A stretch of 64,000 bases of DNA from Hephaestia caeni (GCF_003550065.1 NZ_QXDC01000003.1:186001-250000), one strand, 5' to 3'; positions 17,142-26,285 are shown, counted from the first letter of the stretch. Numbers and translations: made by a program. Notes: generated from the sequence alone by a model not told the origin.

Positions 17142-17939
17142 ATGCTGCAAGAAGTGAGCGCTGCCGGCACCGATACCGCCCGGTCTGCGCACTATCCGAG
17201 CCTCGCCGACAAACGCGTGTTCATCAGCGGCGGCGGTTCGGGGATCGGCGCCGGGCTGGTCGAGGCGTTCGCGCGCCAGGGGGCGCGCGTCGCCTTCGTC
17301 GACATCGCCGACGCCCCCTCGCGCGCGCTGGTCGAGACGGTCTCCGCGAGCGCGCGCCATGCGCCGCGCTTCGACCATTGCGACATCACCGATCTCGATG
17401 CGTTCAAGGCGGCGATCGGCGCGGTCGAACGCGATTTCGGCGGTATCGACGTATTGATCAACAACGCCGCCAACGACGACCGCCACGATATCGACGCGGT
17501 GACGCCGGGCTATTGGGACGACCGCATGGCGGTGAACCTGAAGCATCAATTCTTTGCGGCCCAGGCGGTGTGGCCGGGGATGAAGGCGCGCGGCGGCGGA
17601 TCGATCATCAATTTCGGCTCGATCTCGTGGCACCTCGGGCTGCCCGACATCGCGCTCTACCAGACCGCCAAGGCGGCGATCGAAGGGCTGACGCGCAGCC
17701 TTGCGCGCGAACTCGGCCGCGACCGGATCCGCGTCAACACGATCGTCCCCGGCAATGTCGAAACGCCGCGCCAGGCGCAATGGTACACCCCCGAAGGCGA
17801 GGCCGAGATCATCGCCGGCCAGTGCCTGAACGGCCGCATCCAGCCCGCCGACGTCGCCGCGATGGCGTTGTTCCTCGCCTCCGACGATGCGCATATGTGC
17901 ACCGCGCACGCGTATTGGGTCGACGCCGGCTGGAGCTAG
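17142..17939 (+). CDS. xylB: D-xylose 1-dehydrogenase (NAD+), SDR family
   Basis: Oxidises D-xylose to D-xylono-lactone, the entry step of the oxidative pathway; soluble and tetrameric in the family. It is 265 aa with the classical SDR motifs: cofactor loop ISGGGSGIG (28-36), NNAA (107-110), catalytic S160 in NFGSISWHLGL, and Y173 and K177 in YQTAKAAIEG. The C-terminus HAYWVDAGWS and the segments GGGSIINFGSISWHLGL and GNVETPRQAQWYTPEGEAE are characteristic of Caulobacter-type XylB. It lies 43 nt after xylX. The lactonase (xylC) and ketoglutarate-semialdehyde dehydrogenase (xylA) that complete the pathway are not in this window. Confidence 0.93.
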   Translation: MLQEVSAAGTDTARSAHYPSLADKRVFISGGGSGIGAGLVEAFARQGARVAFVDIADAPSRALVETVSASARHAPRFDHCDITDLDAFKAAIGAVERDFGGIDVLINNAANDDRHDIDAVTPGYWDDRMAVNLKHQFFAAQAVWPGMKARGGGSIINFGSISWHLGLPDIALYQTAKAAIEGLTRSLARELGRDRIRVNTIVPGNVETPRQAQWYTPEGEAEIIAGQCLNGRIQPADVAAMALFLASDDAHMCTAHAYWVDAGWS

Positions 17940-18082
17940 GGCCAATCGCCATTCAGCCCATGTCGGCCTGCAAATGGCGGCCTCTCGCGCTTCCGGTGCT
18001 CACGTACCTGAAAGTACGCTGCGCGCCGGGTCACGAGACACCACCATTTTCGGCTCGACCTGAACTGAATGGCAATCGGCCC
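17939..18082. repeat. 144-nt imperfect palindrome between xylB and the GH10 gene
   Basis: The ends GGGCCAATCGCCATTCAG (17939-17956) and CTGAATGGCAATCGGCCC (18065-18082) are complementary at 16 of 18 positions. Pairing continues inward with mismatches to an apex GTAC-CTGAAA-GTAC near 18002-18016. It looks like a dispersed intergenic palindrome rather than gene-specific regulation. It could attenuate or stabilise the xylXB message. Confidence 0.65.
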
Positions 18083-18105
18083 TAATCCGTCGAGGAGAGC
18101 ATATC

Positions 18106-19269
18106 ATGGCCAGTGAGATCACGCGTCGCGAGGGCATGGCCTTGCTGGCGGGATGTGGACTGGCCGGGCTCGGGCTGATCGCGTCCGGTGATGGCGCGCG
18201 CGCCGCCGCGGCGCCCTCGATCGACGCCGTCGCGCGCAAGGGCAAGCGCCGGTTCGGGTCGGCGTTCGGCTGGAGCCCGCCCGGCGCCGATGCGGGCAGT
18301 TTCGCCAATCCCGCCTACGCCGCGCTGCTCGAACGCGAGTGCGGCGTGCTGGTACCCGAGAACGAACTCAAGTGGCAGGCGCTGCGGCCCGATGCGGCGA
18401 GCTTCGCGTTCGATCGCGTCGATGCGATGCTCGATTATGCGATGCGGCAGGGCATGGCGGTGCGCGGCCATACGTTGCTGTGGCATCGCCCCAAATGGAT
18501 GCCCGCCTGGGCCGAGAGCCATGATTTCGGCAGTACGCCGGCCACCGAGGCCGAGCGGCTGCTGACGACGCATATCGAGACGGTGATGCGCCATTGCGGC
18601 CCTCGCATCGCAAGCTGGGACGTCGTCAACGAGGCGGTCGATCCCGAGACCGGCGGGTTGATCGAGATCGCGCTGTCGCGGGCGATGGGCGGTGCGCAGC
18701 AGTCGATCGATCTCGCCTTCCACACCGCGCGCGCCCACGCGCCCGCGGCCGAACTGGTCTATAACGATTTCATGAGCTGGGGCGCGGGCAGCGCGACGCA
18801 CCGCACGGGCGTGCTGCGGCTGCTCGAAGGTTTCCGGGCGCGCGGCGTGCCGGTCGATACGCTGGGCATCCAATCGCATCTCGTCACCAACGGCCCCGAC
18901 ATCGCCGCCACCGTCGCGCGGCAGGAAAGCGACTGGCGCGCCTTTCTCGACGCGGTGGTGGCGATGGGATACCGGCTGATCATCACCGAACTCGACGTGC
19001 GCGATACCGGGCTGGCGGCGCCGTTCGCGGTGCGCGACCCGCTCGTTGCGGACTATACGCGCGCCTATCTCGATATCATGCTCGGCTATCCGCAGCTTGG
19101 CGACGTGCTCGTCTGGGGGATGTGCGACAAATATAGCTGGCTCGACGGGTTCGACCCGCGCGACGACGGCAAGCCGCGGCGCGGCTGTTGCTACGATCCC
19201 GATTTCCGGGCGACGCCGATGCGCGCCGCGATCGCGGCGGCATTTGCCGGAAGGTTAGGCGAAAGTTAG
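18106..19269 (+). CDS. GH10 endo-beta-1,4-xylanase with Tat-like signal
   Basis: Hydrolyses the xylan backbone with retention. It has 387 aa; the N-terminus EITRREGMALLAGCGLAGLGL resembles a twin-arginine signal (TRREGM) that also carries a cysteine at the end of a hydrophobic run, so a lipoprotein is possible. The TIM-barrel landmarks are all present: ENELKWQ (85-91), GHTLLWH (121-127), the acid/base E176 in WDVVNEAV, IQSHL (255-259) and nucleophile E295 in ITELDV. GAGGAG precedes the ATG at good spacing. It follows xylB after the long palindrome, and a convergent terminator separates it from the TonB receptor. Confidence 0.95.
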   Translation: MASEITRREGMALLAGCGLAGLGLIASGDGARAAAAPSIDAVARKGKRRFGSAFGWSPPGADAGSFANPAYAALLERECGVLVPENELKWQALRPDAASFAFDRVDAMLDYAMRQGMAVRGHTLLWHRPKWMPAWAESHDFGSTPATEAERLLTTHIETVMRHCGPRIASWDVVNEAVDPETGGLIEIALSRAMGGAQQSIDLAFHTARAHAPAAELVYNDFMSWGAGSATHRTGVLRLLEGFRARGVPVDTLGIQSHLVTNGPDIAATVARQESDWRAFLDAVVAMGYRLIITELDVRDTGLAAPFAVRDPLVADYTRAYLDIMLGYPQLGDVLVWGMCDKYSWLDGFDPRDDGKPRRGCCYDPDFRATPMRAAIAAAFAGRLGES

Positions 19270-19393
19270 GCCAAAACGCCGCACGAAACCCAAGTCTATC
19301 AAAGGGATACCCGCGCCTCGATCTGCCGCGAACATGACAGAGTCGGGCTTTGTAGGACAGCCCCTTTCGCCTCGCCGTCCTTTCGAGACGGAA

Positions 19394-19425
19394 AAGGGCG
19401 CCCCTCCTTGCGGAGAGGCGCCCTT
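19394..19425. terminator. Bidirectional hairpin between GH10 and TonB receptor genes
   Basis: AAGGGCGCC (19394-19402) and GGCGCCCTT (19417-19425) pair perfectly, with an inner CTCC/GGAG stem around TTGC. On the minus strand the stem runs into four Ts, making it the probable terminator of the TonB receptor; on the plus strand it can end the GH10 message. Confidence 0.7.
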
Positions 19426-19448
19426 CCTGCGCCCGAAGGTTCCCGGCG

Positions 19449-22400
19449 TTACAGACTGCCGCGGATGATGAACGAGAAGCGGCGATCGTTCATGAAATAG
19501 GATCGCGGCCCGCGCAGCCCGCTGGTCGTGAACATCTGCGAGGTCTTGGTGATCTCGTTGGTCAAATTCACGCCCTGAACGCCGAGCTTGACGCCCTTGT
19601 AGATCGTGAACATCGCCGAAGCGTCGATCTGCCCGGTCGGCTCGTTGAAGATCGGATAATAAGGGAAGATCACATCCGACGAGGTGAGCAGGAAGCGCGA
19701 GCGCCAGTTGTACGCGGCGCGGAGCGACACCGGCCCCTTTTCGTAGAACAGCGCGACGTTGACGTTGTGCTTCGACAATTGTTCGAGCGGCAATCGGAAA
19801 TCGGTGCCGATCGGCGAATTGGTCACCGGATTGCCGTTGTTGAGCCGCGAATTGGGCAGCCCCTTGCTCTCGATATAGGTATAGCTCGCGCTCGCCCCCA
19901 GCCCGCTGAGCAGCCCCGGCAGGAAATCATACGTCTGCTGGTAGGCGACCTCGAACCCCTTCACCTTGCCGCTGCCCTCGTAATTGGCCGGGCCGCGCGC
20001 CTGGAAGGTTTCGGTGATGCCGTTGTTGGTAAGCTGGATCGGCACCACGTCCTGGAAGAAGAAGTTCTTGATGTTCTTGTAGAAGCCATCGACCGTCAGC
20101 GAGCCGACGCGCGCGAAATACCATTCGGCGGTGATGTCGAACTGATCCGAGATCGCCGGTTTCAGATACGGATTGCCGCGCGTGGTGGCGAGCTGGAGCG
20201 TGTTGCCGTCGAAATTCGCCTGGAAGAAATTCCGGGTGTCGGCGAGTGACGGCCGCGCCAGCGCTCGCGATCCGGCGAAGCGGAGCAGGAAATTGTCGGT
20301 CAGGTTGAGCTTGAGGTTCAGGCTCGGCAGGAAATAATGATAGGTATTGGTCGCGCTGACCGGCTGCGCGACGCCATCACCGGCGAACGCCTGCAAATCG
20401 GCATAGCCTTCCGGCCCGAGCTGGCAGATTCCGCCCGGACGGCTCGGCGGCGTTCCCGGCGGCGCGTTATCGGGCGGCGGCTGGAGCGCGCAGCGCACAT
20501 CATAGGGATCGGTCACGCCCAGATTGGTCGCCGTGGGAATCCCGAACGCACCGGCCGAACGCAGCTTGGTATCGACGTAGCGAACACCGATATTGCCCGA
20601 CAGCTTGAGCCCGCCATCGGCATATTCGTCGTTGCCGAAACTCACCATCATATAGGCGTTGAGGTTGCGTTCGCTGACGGTCTGGATTTCCTGCGGCAGG
20701 AAATCGGTTCCCGGGACCACCCCCGCACGCTGCGAGGCAGGCACCCAGCGGTTGGTTGCGGTGGCACCGTTCTCGTTGTGCCAGATATCGTTGATGCTCT
20801 TGAAATATTCGGCCGAGCCCCGATAGGCTTCGATCAGGTTGCCGTTGAAATAATATCCCCCGGGCGGGCCGGATGTCTGGCCACGGAAGAAGTTGTCGAA
20901 ATTGTAGAAGCCCGAATATTCCGGCGACTGGGCGAAGCTGACCGCCGAGCCCGACCACACCTCGCTGATCGCACCCCAGTTATAGGCCGAACTGCGGATC
21001 TTCTGATCACGATCGGCATAGCGCGCGCCGACCTTGAGGTGCTTGAGGAACGAGCCGTCGTCGAAATTATACTGAGTGTCACCGCGGAACGACCATTCGT
21101 TGCCGACGCTGTGTTCGATGTGATCCATCGCCGCGCGCCAGAACGAGAAATTGGGGTTCCTGAAATATTCGGAATCGCTCGCCGCCGCCATGTCGGGATT
21201 GGGCGTCGCCCAGCCCGCGGCGAGCGTCAGCGGCTTGTGCGGGATCACGACCGGAATGTCGCCGGTGAGATCGATCTCCTGATCGGCGAAGGTCGATCCG
21301 AACACGCTCATGTCGGTCGTGTCATGCTCGGCATGGACATGTTGGGCGTCGACATTGAACGACCAGCGGTCGTTGGGCGTGAACTTGAAGTTCAGGCCGT
21401 AATCCTCGACGATGTTCTGGTCCTCGACCTCGCGACGCGACAGCGATTGCTGGATGCCGCCGGTGGGAACGTTGGTCGTCGCCGAGCCGCTGTCGCCCGA
21501 ACGCCAGCCGTTGCCGGGAAGCGTGATATAGCCGCTCTCGAAAACGCCGTTCTCGTCATATTGATAATTGTCGAAGCCGCCGACGGGGCATTCGGCGCGC
21601 GTCGAGGCCCCAGGGCCAGCGTTGTTCTGCTGACAGCCGTAGGGATAGGTATTGTATTCCGACAGATCGGGCGCGCTTTCGAACGTATGCTCGCCCCAGC
21701 GCTGATACGAATCGGTGCGCAGGAATTGCGCGGTGAGCAATGCGCGGCGATCGAGGCTTTCCCACTGCCCCGCCACCGCGATGCCGGTGCGCTGGCGATC
21801 GTAATCCTGGGTGCGGAACTGGCCGCCGAGCGGCGCATAGGCCAACGCCAACGGATCGGCGAAACCGTCTGCGCCGGGCGTCTGCGCGGCCCCGCAGGTA
21901 TTGGCTGGATTGGCGATCGTAGTCGCCGGATCGTCGGGATTAGTGATGTTCGCCGGGATCAGCGTCGTCGAATCACCGCCGCCCGGCAGCGGATTGCGGC
22001 AGACCGCGGTGCTCGTGGAGTTGGCGGCCGTGGTCGACGCGTTGTCGCGGGTTTGGTAATTGGTGATCTGAAGGCCGTCTGCGCGGCTGTAGATCTGCGA
22101 ATAGGAAACATCGGCGAGCAGGCCAACCCGGCCGATGCCGGTATTCCAATTGTTGCTGAACAATGCCGAGACAGTGGGCGACCATTTCTTCGCCATGTCA
22201 CCGTAATTGGCCTCGACGTCGAAGCTGAACAGCATGCCGTCATGATCGAAGGGCTTGCGCGTGTTGAGGTTGACGGTGCCCGACAGCCCGCCTTCGATCA
22301 TCTCGGCGGTGGCGTTCTTGTAGACCTCGACCGACCCGAGCAGTTCGGACGGCACGTCGGAAAAGTTGATCGCCTGACCGTAGACGCCGGTCGAGAAGGT

Positions 22401-22853
22401 GTCGCGGCCGTTGAATTCGGAGCGGACGAAGCTCAGCCCGCGGACAACGACGCCCGAGCCTTCGACCGAGAAGTGATCGGGATCGTTGCTGCCCGCGAAG
22501 CGATTGATCGCGACGCCGGGGACGCGTTGCAGCGCCTCGGTGACCGAGCGATCGGGCAAGGCGCCGATATCCGACGCGGTGATCGCATCGACGATCGTAT
22601 CCGAATTACGCTTGATCTCCTGCGCGTTGGCAAGGCTTTCGCGAATGCCGGTGACGACGATCTCGCCGCCGCCCGACGCGGCCTGATCGGTATCCGTGCC
22701 GCTCTGCGTGGCCGGCGCATCCTGCGCCCAGGCCGGCAGCGCCGCGATCGCGCCGCCCAGCGCGAGCAGCGAGGCCCCGCAGCGCAGCGCCACACCGGTA
22801 GCGCTCCCACGATCGCCGCGCAGCGCGCGACGCAAATTCAGGAAGTCCCCCAT
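19449..22853 (-). CDS. TonB-dependent receptor, Xanthomonas/Caulobacter type (xylan oligosaccharide uptake)
   Basis: Very large outer-membrane receptor, 1134 aa, of the TIGR01782-like class. The signal peptide ends ALPAWA^QD (~50), the TonB box is GEIVVTG, and the plug carries ALPDRSVTEALQRVPGVAI and a GVVVRGLSFVRSEFNGRD stretch; the barrel ends FSFIIRGSL. The start is ATG 22853 with GGGAGGGG upstream. A xylan-box operator ends 15 nt before it, so expression should follow xylan or xylose. It is divergent from the halogenase operon. The uptake of (glucurono)xylo-oligosaccharides is inferred from the island and operator, not from the receptor sequence. Confidence 0.93.
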   Translation of the reverse strand: MGDFLNLRRALRGDRGSATGVALRCGASLLALGGAIAALPAWAQDAPATQSGTDTDQAASGGGEIVVTGIRESLANAQEIKRNSDTIVDAITASDIGALPDRSVTEALQRVPGVAINRFAGSNDPDHFSVEGSGVVVRGLSFVRSEFNGRDTFSTGVYGQAINFSDVPSELLGSVEVYKNATAEMIEGGLSGTVNLNTRKPFDHDGMLFSFDVEANYGDMAKKWSPTVSALFSNNWNTGIGRVGLLADVSYSQIYSRADGLQITNYQTRDNASTTAANSTSTAVCRNPLPGGGDSTTLIPANITNPDDPATTIANPANTCGAAQTPGADGFADPLALAYAPLGGQFRTQDYDRQRTGIAVAGQWESLDRRALLTAQFLRTDSYQRWGEHTFESAPDLSEYNTYPYGCQQNNAGPGASTRAECPVGGFDNYQYDENGVFESGYITLPGNGWRSGDSGSATTNVPTGGIQQSLSRREVEDQNIVEDYGLNFKFTPNDRWSFNVDAQHVHAEHDTTDMSVFGSTFADQEIDLTGDIPVVIPHKPLTLAAGWATPNPDMAAASDSEYFRNPNFSFWRAAMDHIEHSVGNEWSFRGDTQYNFDDGSFLKHLKVGARYADRDQKIRSSAYNWGAISEVWSGSAVSFAQSPEYSGFYNFDNFFRGQTSGPPGGYYFNGNLIEAYRGSAEYFKSINDIWHNENGATATNRWVPASQRAGVVPGTDFLPQEIQTVSERNLNAYMMVSFGNDEYADGGLKLSGNIGVRYVDTKLRSAGAFGIPTATNLGVTDPYDVRCALQPPPDNAPPGTPPSRPGGICQLGPEGYADLQAFAGDGVAQPVSATNTYHYFLPSLNLKLNLTDNFLLRFAGSRALARPSLADTRNFFQANFDGNTLQLATTRGNPYLKPAISDQFDITAEWYFARVGSLTVDGFYKNIKNFFFQDVVPIQLTNNGITETFQARGPANYEGSGKVKGFEVAYQQTYDFLPGLLSGLGASASYTYIESKGLPNSRLNNGNPVTNSPIGTDFRLPLEQLSKHNVNVALFYEKGPVSLRAAYNWRSRFLLTSSDVIFPYYPIFNEPTGQIDASAMFTIYKGVKLGVQGVNLTNEITKTSQMFTTSGLRGPRSYFMNDRRFSFIIRGSL

Positions 22854-22868
22854 GCATCCCCTCCCACC

Positions 22869-22882
22869 TGATAGCGCTAACA
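22869..22882 (-). promoter_or_regulatory. Xylan-box operator upstream of the TonB receptor
   Basis: Plus-strand TGATAGCGCTAACA, a full match to TGNTAGCGCTANCA, 15 nt upstream of the receptor start codon and adjacent to its ribosome site. Confidence 0.78.
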
Positions 22883-22908
22883 GCTTCTGCCACGCCTTGT
22901 TTGTGCCT

Positions 22909-22923
22909 CTTGCGTAACGCAAG
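22909..22923. promoter_or_regulatory. Second palindrome in the TonB receptor/halogenase control region
   Basis: CTTGCGTAACGCAAG is a perfect 7-1-7 inverted repeat 26 nt upstream of the xylan box. It shares the outer CTTG...CAAG with the palindrome before mmsA but not the centre. It may be a binding site for another regulator. Confidence 0.4.
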
Positions 22924-23079
22924 ACCCGCGTCGCTGCAAGATAGCGCAATATTCGCGACGGCAATCACCCCCCAATTGTGGCAAAACTATCACGACGCCC
23001 CGCGCCGCGCCCGCGCAAACCCCCGGAAATCCGCTATGCGCATGTGCGGGCGTCTCTAATGTATCGCTAACTTGATTGT

Positions 23080-23109
23080 TTGACGCTGCGCCGCCGGCCT
23101 CTCTAGAAT
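23080..23109 (+). promoter_or_regulatory. Sigma-70-like promoter of the halogenase operon
   Basis: TTGACG (23080-23085), an 18-nt spacer and TAGAAT (23104-23109) lie 30 nt before the first halogenase start. A half-match to the operator, TATCGCTAAC (23062-23071), sits just upstream of the -35. Confidence 0.6.
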
Positions 23110-23139
23110 AGCGCCCGACGGGGGGAGGACGAGAGCGGC

Positions 23140-24753
23140 ATGGGCATGGGCGGCAACACCGGATCAGGCGCGACGGCACCAGGCGGGACGGCACCGGGCA
23201 GGGCGACGGACCAGGACACCGGCGGCGCACGCGCGCCGATCGAGCGACTCGTGATCGTCGGCGGCGGCACCGCGGGGTGGATGGCCGCCGCGGCGTTCTC
23301 GCGCTACCTCAACAACGGCCGCACCAAGGTGACGCTGATCGAATCGGCGGAGATCGGCACGATCGGCGTGGGGGAAGCGACGATCCCGCCGATCCTCAGC
23401 TTCAACAAGATGCTCGGGATCAACGAAAACGAGTTCATCGCGGCGACGCAGGGCACGTTCAAGGCAGGCATCGAATTCGTCGACTGGGGCGCGATCGGCG
23501 AGCGTTACGTGCATCCGTTCGGCTATCACGGGCACGAGATCCACGGCGTCGCGTTCCACCAGCTTTATCTGCGCGCGCGGGCACAGCGGCAGATGCCGCC
23601 GATCAGCGACTGGTCGATGAGCGCGGCGGCGATCCGCCACGGCCGCTTCGCGCGGCCCGGCACGGGGGCGTCGTTCCCGCTCGACCAGCTTTATTACGCC
23701 TATCAGTTCGATGCTGCGCTTTATGCCAGATACCTGCGCGGCTATGCCGAGCGCGGCGGGGTCGAGCGGATCGAGGGCAAGGTGGTCGACGTCGCGCTCG
23801 ACGGCGAGAGCGGTTTCGTCACCGACCTGACGATGGCCGACGGGCGCATAATCGCGGGCGACCTGTTTCTCGATTGCTCGGGGTTTCGCGGGCTGCTGAT
23901 CGAGCAGGCGCTCAAGACCGGCTATGACGACTGGTCGCGTTGGCTACCGTGCAACCGCGCGGTCGCGGTGGCGACCGAGAATGTCGTGCCGCCCGAGCCG
24001 CTGACACGCGCGACGGCGCGGGCGCGCGGCTGGCAATGGCGCATCCCGCTCCAGCACCGGATGGGCAACGGCCTGGTCTATTCGAGCGCCTATCTCTCCG
24101 ACGACGAGGCGCGCGACACGCTGATGGCGAACCTCGAAGGCCCGGCGCTCGCCGATCCGCGCACCTTGTCGTTCACCACCGGACGGCGGCGGCTGTCGTG
24201 GAACAGGAACGTCGTCACGCTCGGGCTGTCGAGCGGGTTCGTCGAGCCGCTCGAATCGACCAGCATCCACCTCGTCCAGGCCGGGATCGCCAAACTGATC
24301 GCCTTGTTCCCCGACAAGCGCTGCACCGCTGTCGAGCGCGACGAATATAATCGCGCGATGAAGGATCTGGCGGAGGATATCCGCGATTTCGTCATCCTCC
24401 ATTTCCACGCGACGCGGCGCGACGATTCGCCGTTCTGGGATTATTGCCGGACGATGGAGCCGCCCGACAGCCTCGCGCGCAAGATCGCGCTGTTCCGCGA
24501 GAAGGGCCGCGTCTTCCGCGACAATTTCGAGCTGTTCGCGACCCCGAGCTGGGTGGCGGTGATGTTCGGCCAGGGCATCTGGCCCGAGGGATACGATCCG
24601 ATCGCCGACGCGCTCGACGAATCGAGAGTCGACCAGGCGATGGCGCAGATGCGCCGCGATTACGAAGACGCGGCGCTGCGGCTGCCGAGCCAGGCCGAGT
24701 TCATCGCGCGCTGCTGCGCGGCGCCGGCGATGCCGATGGCGGCGGCATCATGA
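23140..24753 (+). CDS. Flavin-dependent (tryptophan) halogenase-family protein 1
   Basis: FADH2-dependent halogenase fold, 537 aa. The dinucleotide site is IVGGGTAGWMAA (39-50); GTIGVGEATIP (73-83) follows. The catalytic lysine of the family aligns with K108 in GTFKAGIEFVDW, the WxWxIP signature that blocks monooxygenase activity is WQWRIP (298-303), and the catalytic glutamate aligns with E372 in EPLESTSIHL. All key residues are therefore intact. Residues 1-33 form a Gly/Pro-rich extension of no known role. It is followed by a paralogue with ATGA overlap, then by a cupin_8 protein. No flavin reductase is nearby. The substrate is unknown; real halogenation in this genomic setting is unproven and hydroxylation or another flavin chemistry is possible. 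Confidence 0.88.
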   Translation: MGMGGNTGSGATAPGGTAPGRATDQDTGGARAPIERLVIVGGGTAGWMAAAAFSRYLNNGRTKVTLIESAEIGTIGVGEATIPPILSFNKMLGINENEFIAATQGTFKAGIEFVDWGAIGERYVHPFGYHGHEIHGVAFHQLYLRARAQRQMPPISDWSMSAAAIRHGRFARPGTGASFPLDQLYYAYQFDAALYARYLRGYAERGGVERIEGKVVDVALDGESGFVTDLTMADGRIIAGDLFLDCSGFRGLLIEQALKTGYDDWSRWLPCNRAVAVATENVVPPEPLTRATARARGWQWRIPLQHRMGNGLVYSSAYLSDDEARDTLMANLEGPALADPRTLSFTTGRRRLSWNRNVVTLGLSSGFVEPLESTSIHLVQAGIAKLIALFPDKRCTAVERDEYNRAMKDLAEDIRDFVILHFHATRRDDSPFWDYCRTMEPPDSLARKIALFREKGRVFRDNFELFATPSWVAVMFGQGIWPEGYDPIADALDESRVDQAMAQMRRDYEDAALRLPSQAEFIARCCAAPAMPMAAAS

Positions 24754-26285
24754 TCGACGATCCGATCCGCCGCATCGTCATCGTCGGCGGCGGCACCGCG
24801 GGCTGGATGGCGGCCGCCGCCACGGCGCGCATTCTGGGCGCGATGCCGGGGCTTTCGATCACGCTGATCGAATCGGAGCAGATCGGCACCGTCGGCGTCG
24901 GCGAGGCGACGATCCCGCAGATCGTGCTGTTCAACGCCTTGCTGGGGATCGACGAGCCCGACTTCGTGCGCGCGACCAACGCAACCTACAAACTGGGCAT
25001 CGAGTTCATCGACTGGGTGCGGCCCGGCCATCGCTACACGCATCCGTTCGGCTTTTACGGGCTCGACATGATGGGGATCGAATTCCACCATCACTGGCTC
25101 AAGGGCCGCACGCTCGGCGATCGGCACAGCCTCGACGATTATGCGATCTCGATCGTCGCGGCGCGCGCCGAGAAATTCCTGCGCCCGCGCCCCGACCAGC
25201 CCAAATCGCCGCTCTCCAAACTCGCCTATGCCTTCCAGTTCGACGCCAGCGCCTATGCGCGGATGCTGCGCGGGCTCGCCGAGGCGGGCGGGGTGACGCG
25301 CGTCGAAGGCCGCATCGTCGATGCGACACAGGCCGGCGAGCGCGGGCTGATCGAGCACGTCACGCTGGCCGACGGGCGCACGATCGCGGGCGACCTGTTC
25401 ATCGATTGCTCGGGGTTTCGCGGGTTGCTGATCGAGCAGGTGATGAAAGCGGGGTTCGAGGACTGGAGCAAATGGCTGCCGTGCGACCGCGCGCTCGCGG
25501 TCGCGAGCGAGCGCACCGCCGACTGGCAGCCGCTGACGCGATCGACCGCGAAGCCGGCGGGGTGGCAATGGCGCATCCCGCTCCAGCATCGCACCGGCAA
25601 CGGCTATGTCTATTCGAGCGCGCACGTCTCCGACGACGAGGCGGCGGCGACCTTGCTCGCGGGGCTCGACGGCGCCGCGCTCGGCGATCCGCGGCCGCTG
25701 CGCTTCACCGCGGGGCACCGCAAGGCGGCGTGGGTGGGCAATGTCGTCGCGCTGGGACTCGCCAGCGGCTTCCTCGAACCGCTCGAATCGACCAGCATCC
25801 ACCTCGTCCAGACCGGGATCGCGCGGCTGATGACGTTGTTTCCGACGCGCGCGTTCGATCCGCGCGCGATCGCCCGCTACAACGCGATGACGCTGCGCGA
25901 ATATGTCGACATCCGCGATTTCCTCGTGCTTCATTACAACGCCACCGAGCGCGACGACACGCCGTTCTGGGATTATTGCCGCAATCTCCCGCCGCCCGAG
26001 GGGCTGAAGGCCAAGCTCGAGATGTTCCGCGCGTCGGGGCGCATCTTCCGCGAGCATGACGAATTGTTCACCGAGACGAGCTGGCTGTCGGTGATGGCGG
26101 GGCAGGGAATCGAGGCGGCAGGCTATCATCCGGCCGCCGACCTGCTGGCGGACGACGAGACGCTGACGCGGCTCCGGCATCTGCGCGAGGTGGTGGCGCA
26201 CACCGCCGCGGCGATGCCGACGCAGCAGGAGTTCCTGCGCCAGGAACGATCGCTGGCCGAACAACCGCTCGCCCGCGCGTCGTGA
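24750..26285 (+). CDS. Flavin-dependent (tryptophan) halogenase-family protein 2
   Basis: Paralogue of the preceding gene, 511 aa, starting at ATG 24750 inside its stop (ATGA). It has the FAD loop IVGGGTAGWMAA (11-22), catalytic lysine K81 in ATYKLGIEFIDW, WQWRIP (272-277) and E346 in EPLESTSIHL, so both copies look catalytically competent. The middle region that shapes the substrate pocket (about 110-160, EFHHHWLKGRTLGDRHSLDD) differs strongly from copy 1, pointing to different substrates or to a heteromeric pair rather than simple redundancy. The stop overlaps the next start as GTGA. Substrate unknown. Confidence 0.88.
   Translation: MIDDPIRRIVIVGGGTAGWMAAAATARILGAMPGLSITLIESEQIGTVGVGEATIPQIVLFNALLGIDEPDFVRATNATYKLGIEFIDWVRPGHRYTHPFGFYGLDMMGIEFHHHWLKGRTLGDRHSLDDYAISIVAARAEKFLRPRPDQPKSPLSKLAYAFQFDASAYARMLRGLAEAGGVTRVEGRIVDATQAGERGLIEHVTLADGRTIAGDLFIDCSGFRGLLIEQVMKAGFEDWSKWLPCDRALAVASERTADWQPLTRSTAKPAGWQWRIPLQHRTGNGYVYSSAHVSDDEAAATLLAGLDGAALGDPRPLRFTAGHRKAAWVGNVVALGLASGFLEPLESTSIHLVQTGIARLMTLFPTRAFDPRAIARYNAMTLREYVDIRDFLVLHYNATERDDTPFWDYCRNLPPPEGLKAKLEMFRASGRIFREHDELFTETSWLSVMAGQGIEAAGYHPAADLLADDETLTRLRHLREVVAHTAAAMPTQQEFLRQERSLAEQPLARAS

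Noticed and set aside
22796..22809. CGGTAGCGCTCCCA, resembling the xylan box
   Set aside because: Within the signal-peptide coding part of the TonB receptor; right half broken. A weak auxiliary site cannot be excluded.
20337..22871. 844-codon open frame on the plus strand
   Set aside because: Antisense shadow of the TonB receptor; no recognisable domain or ribosome site.
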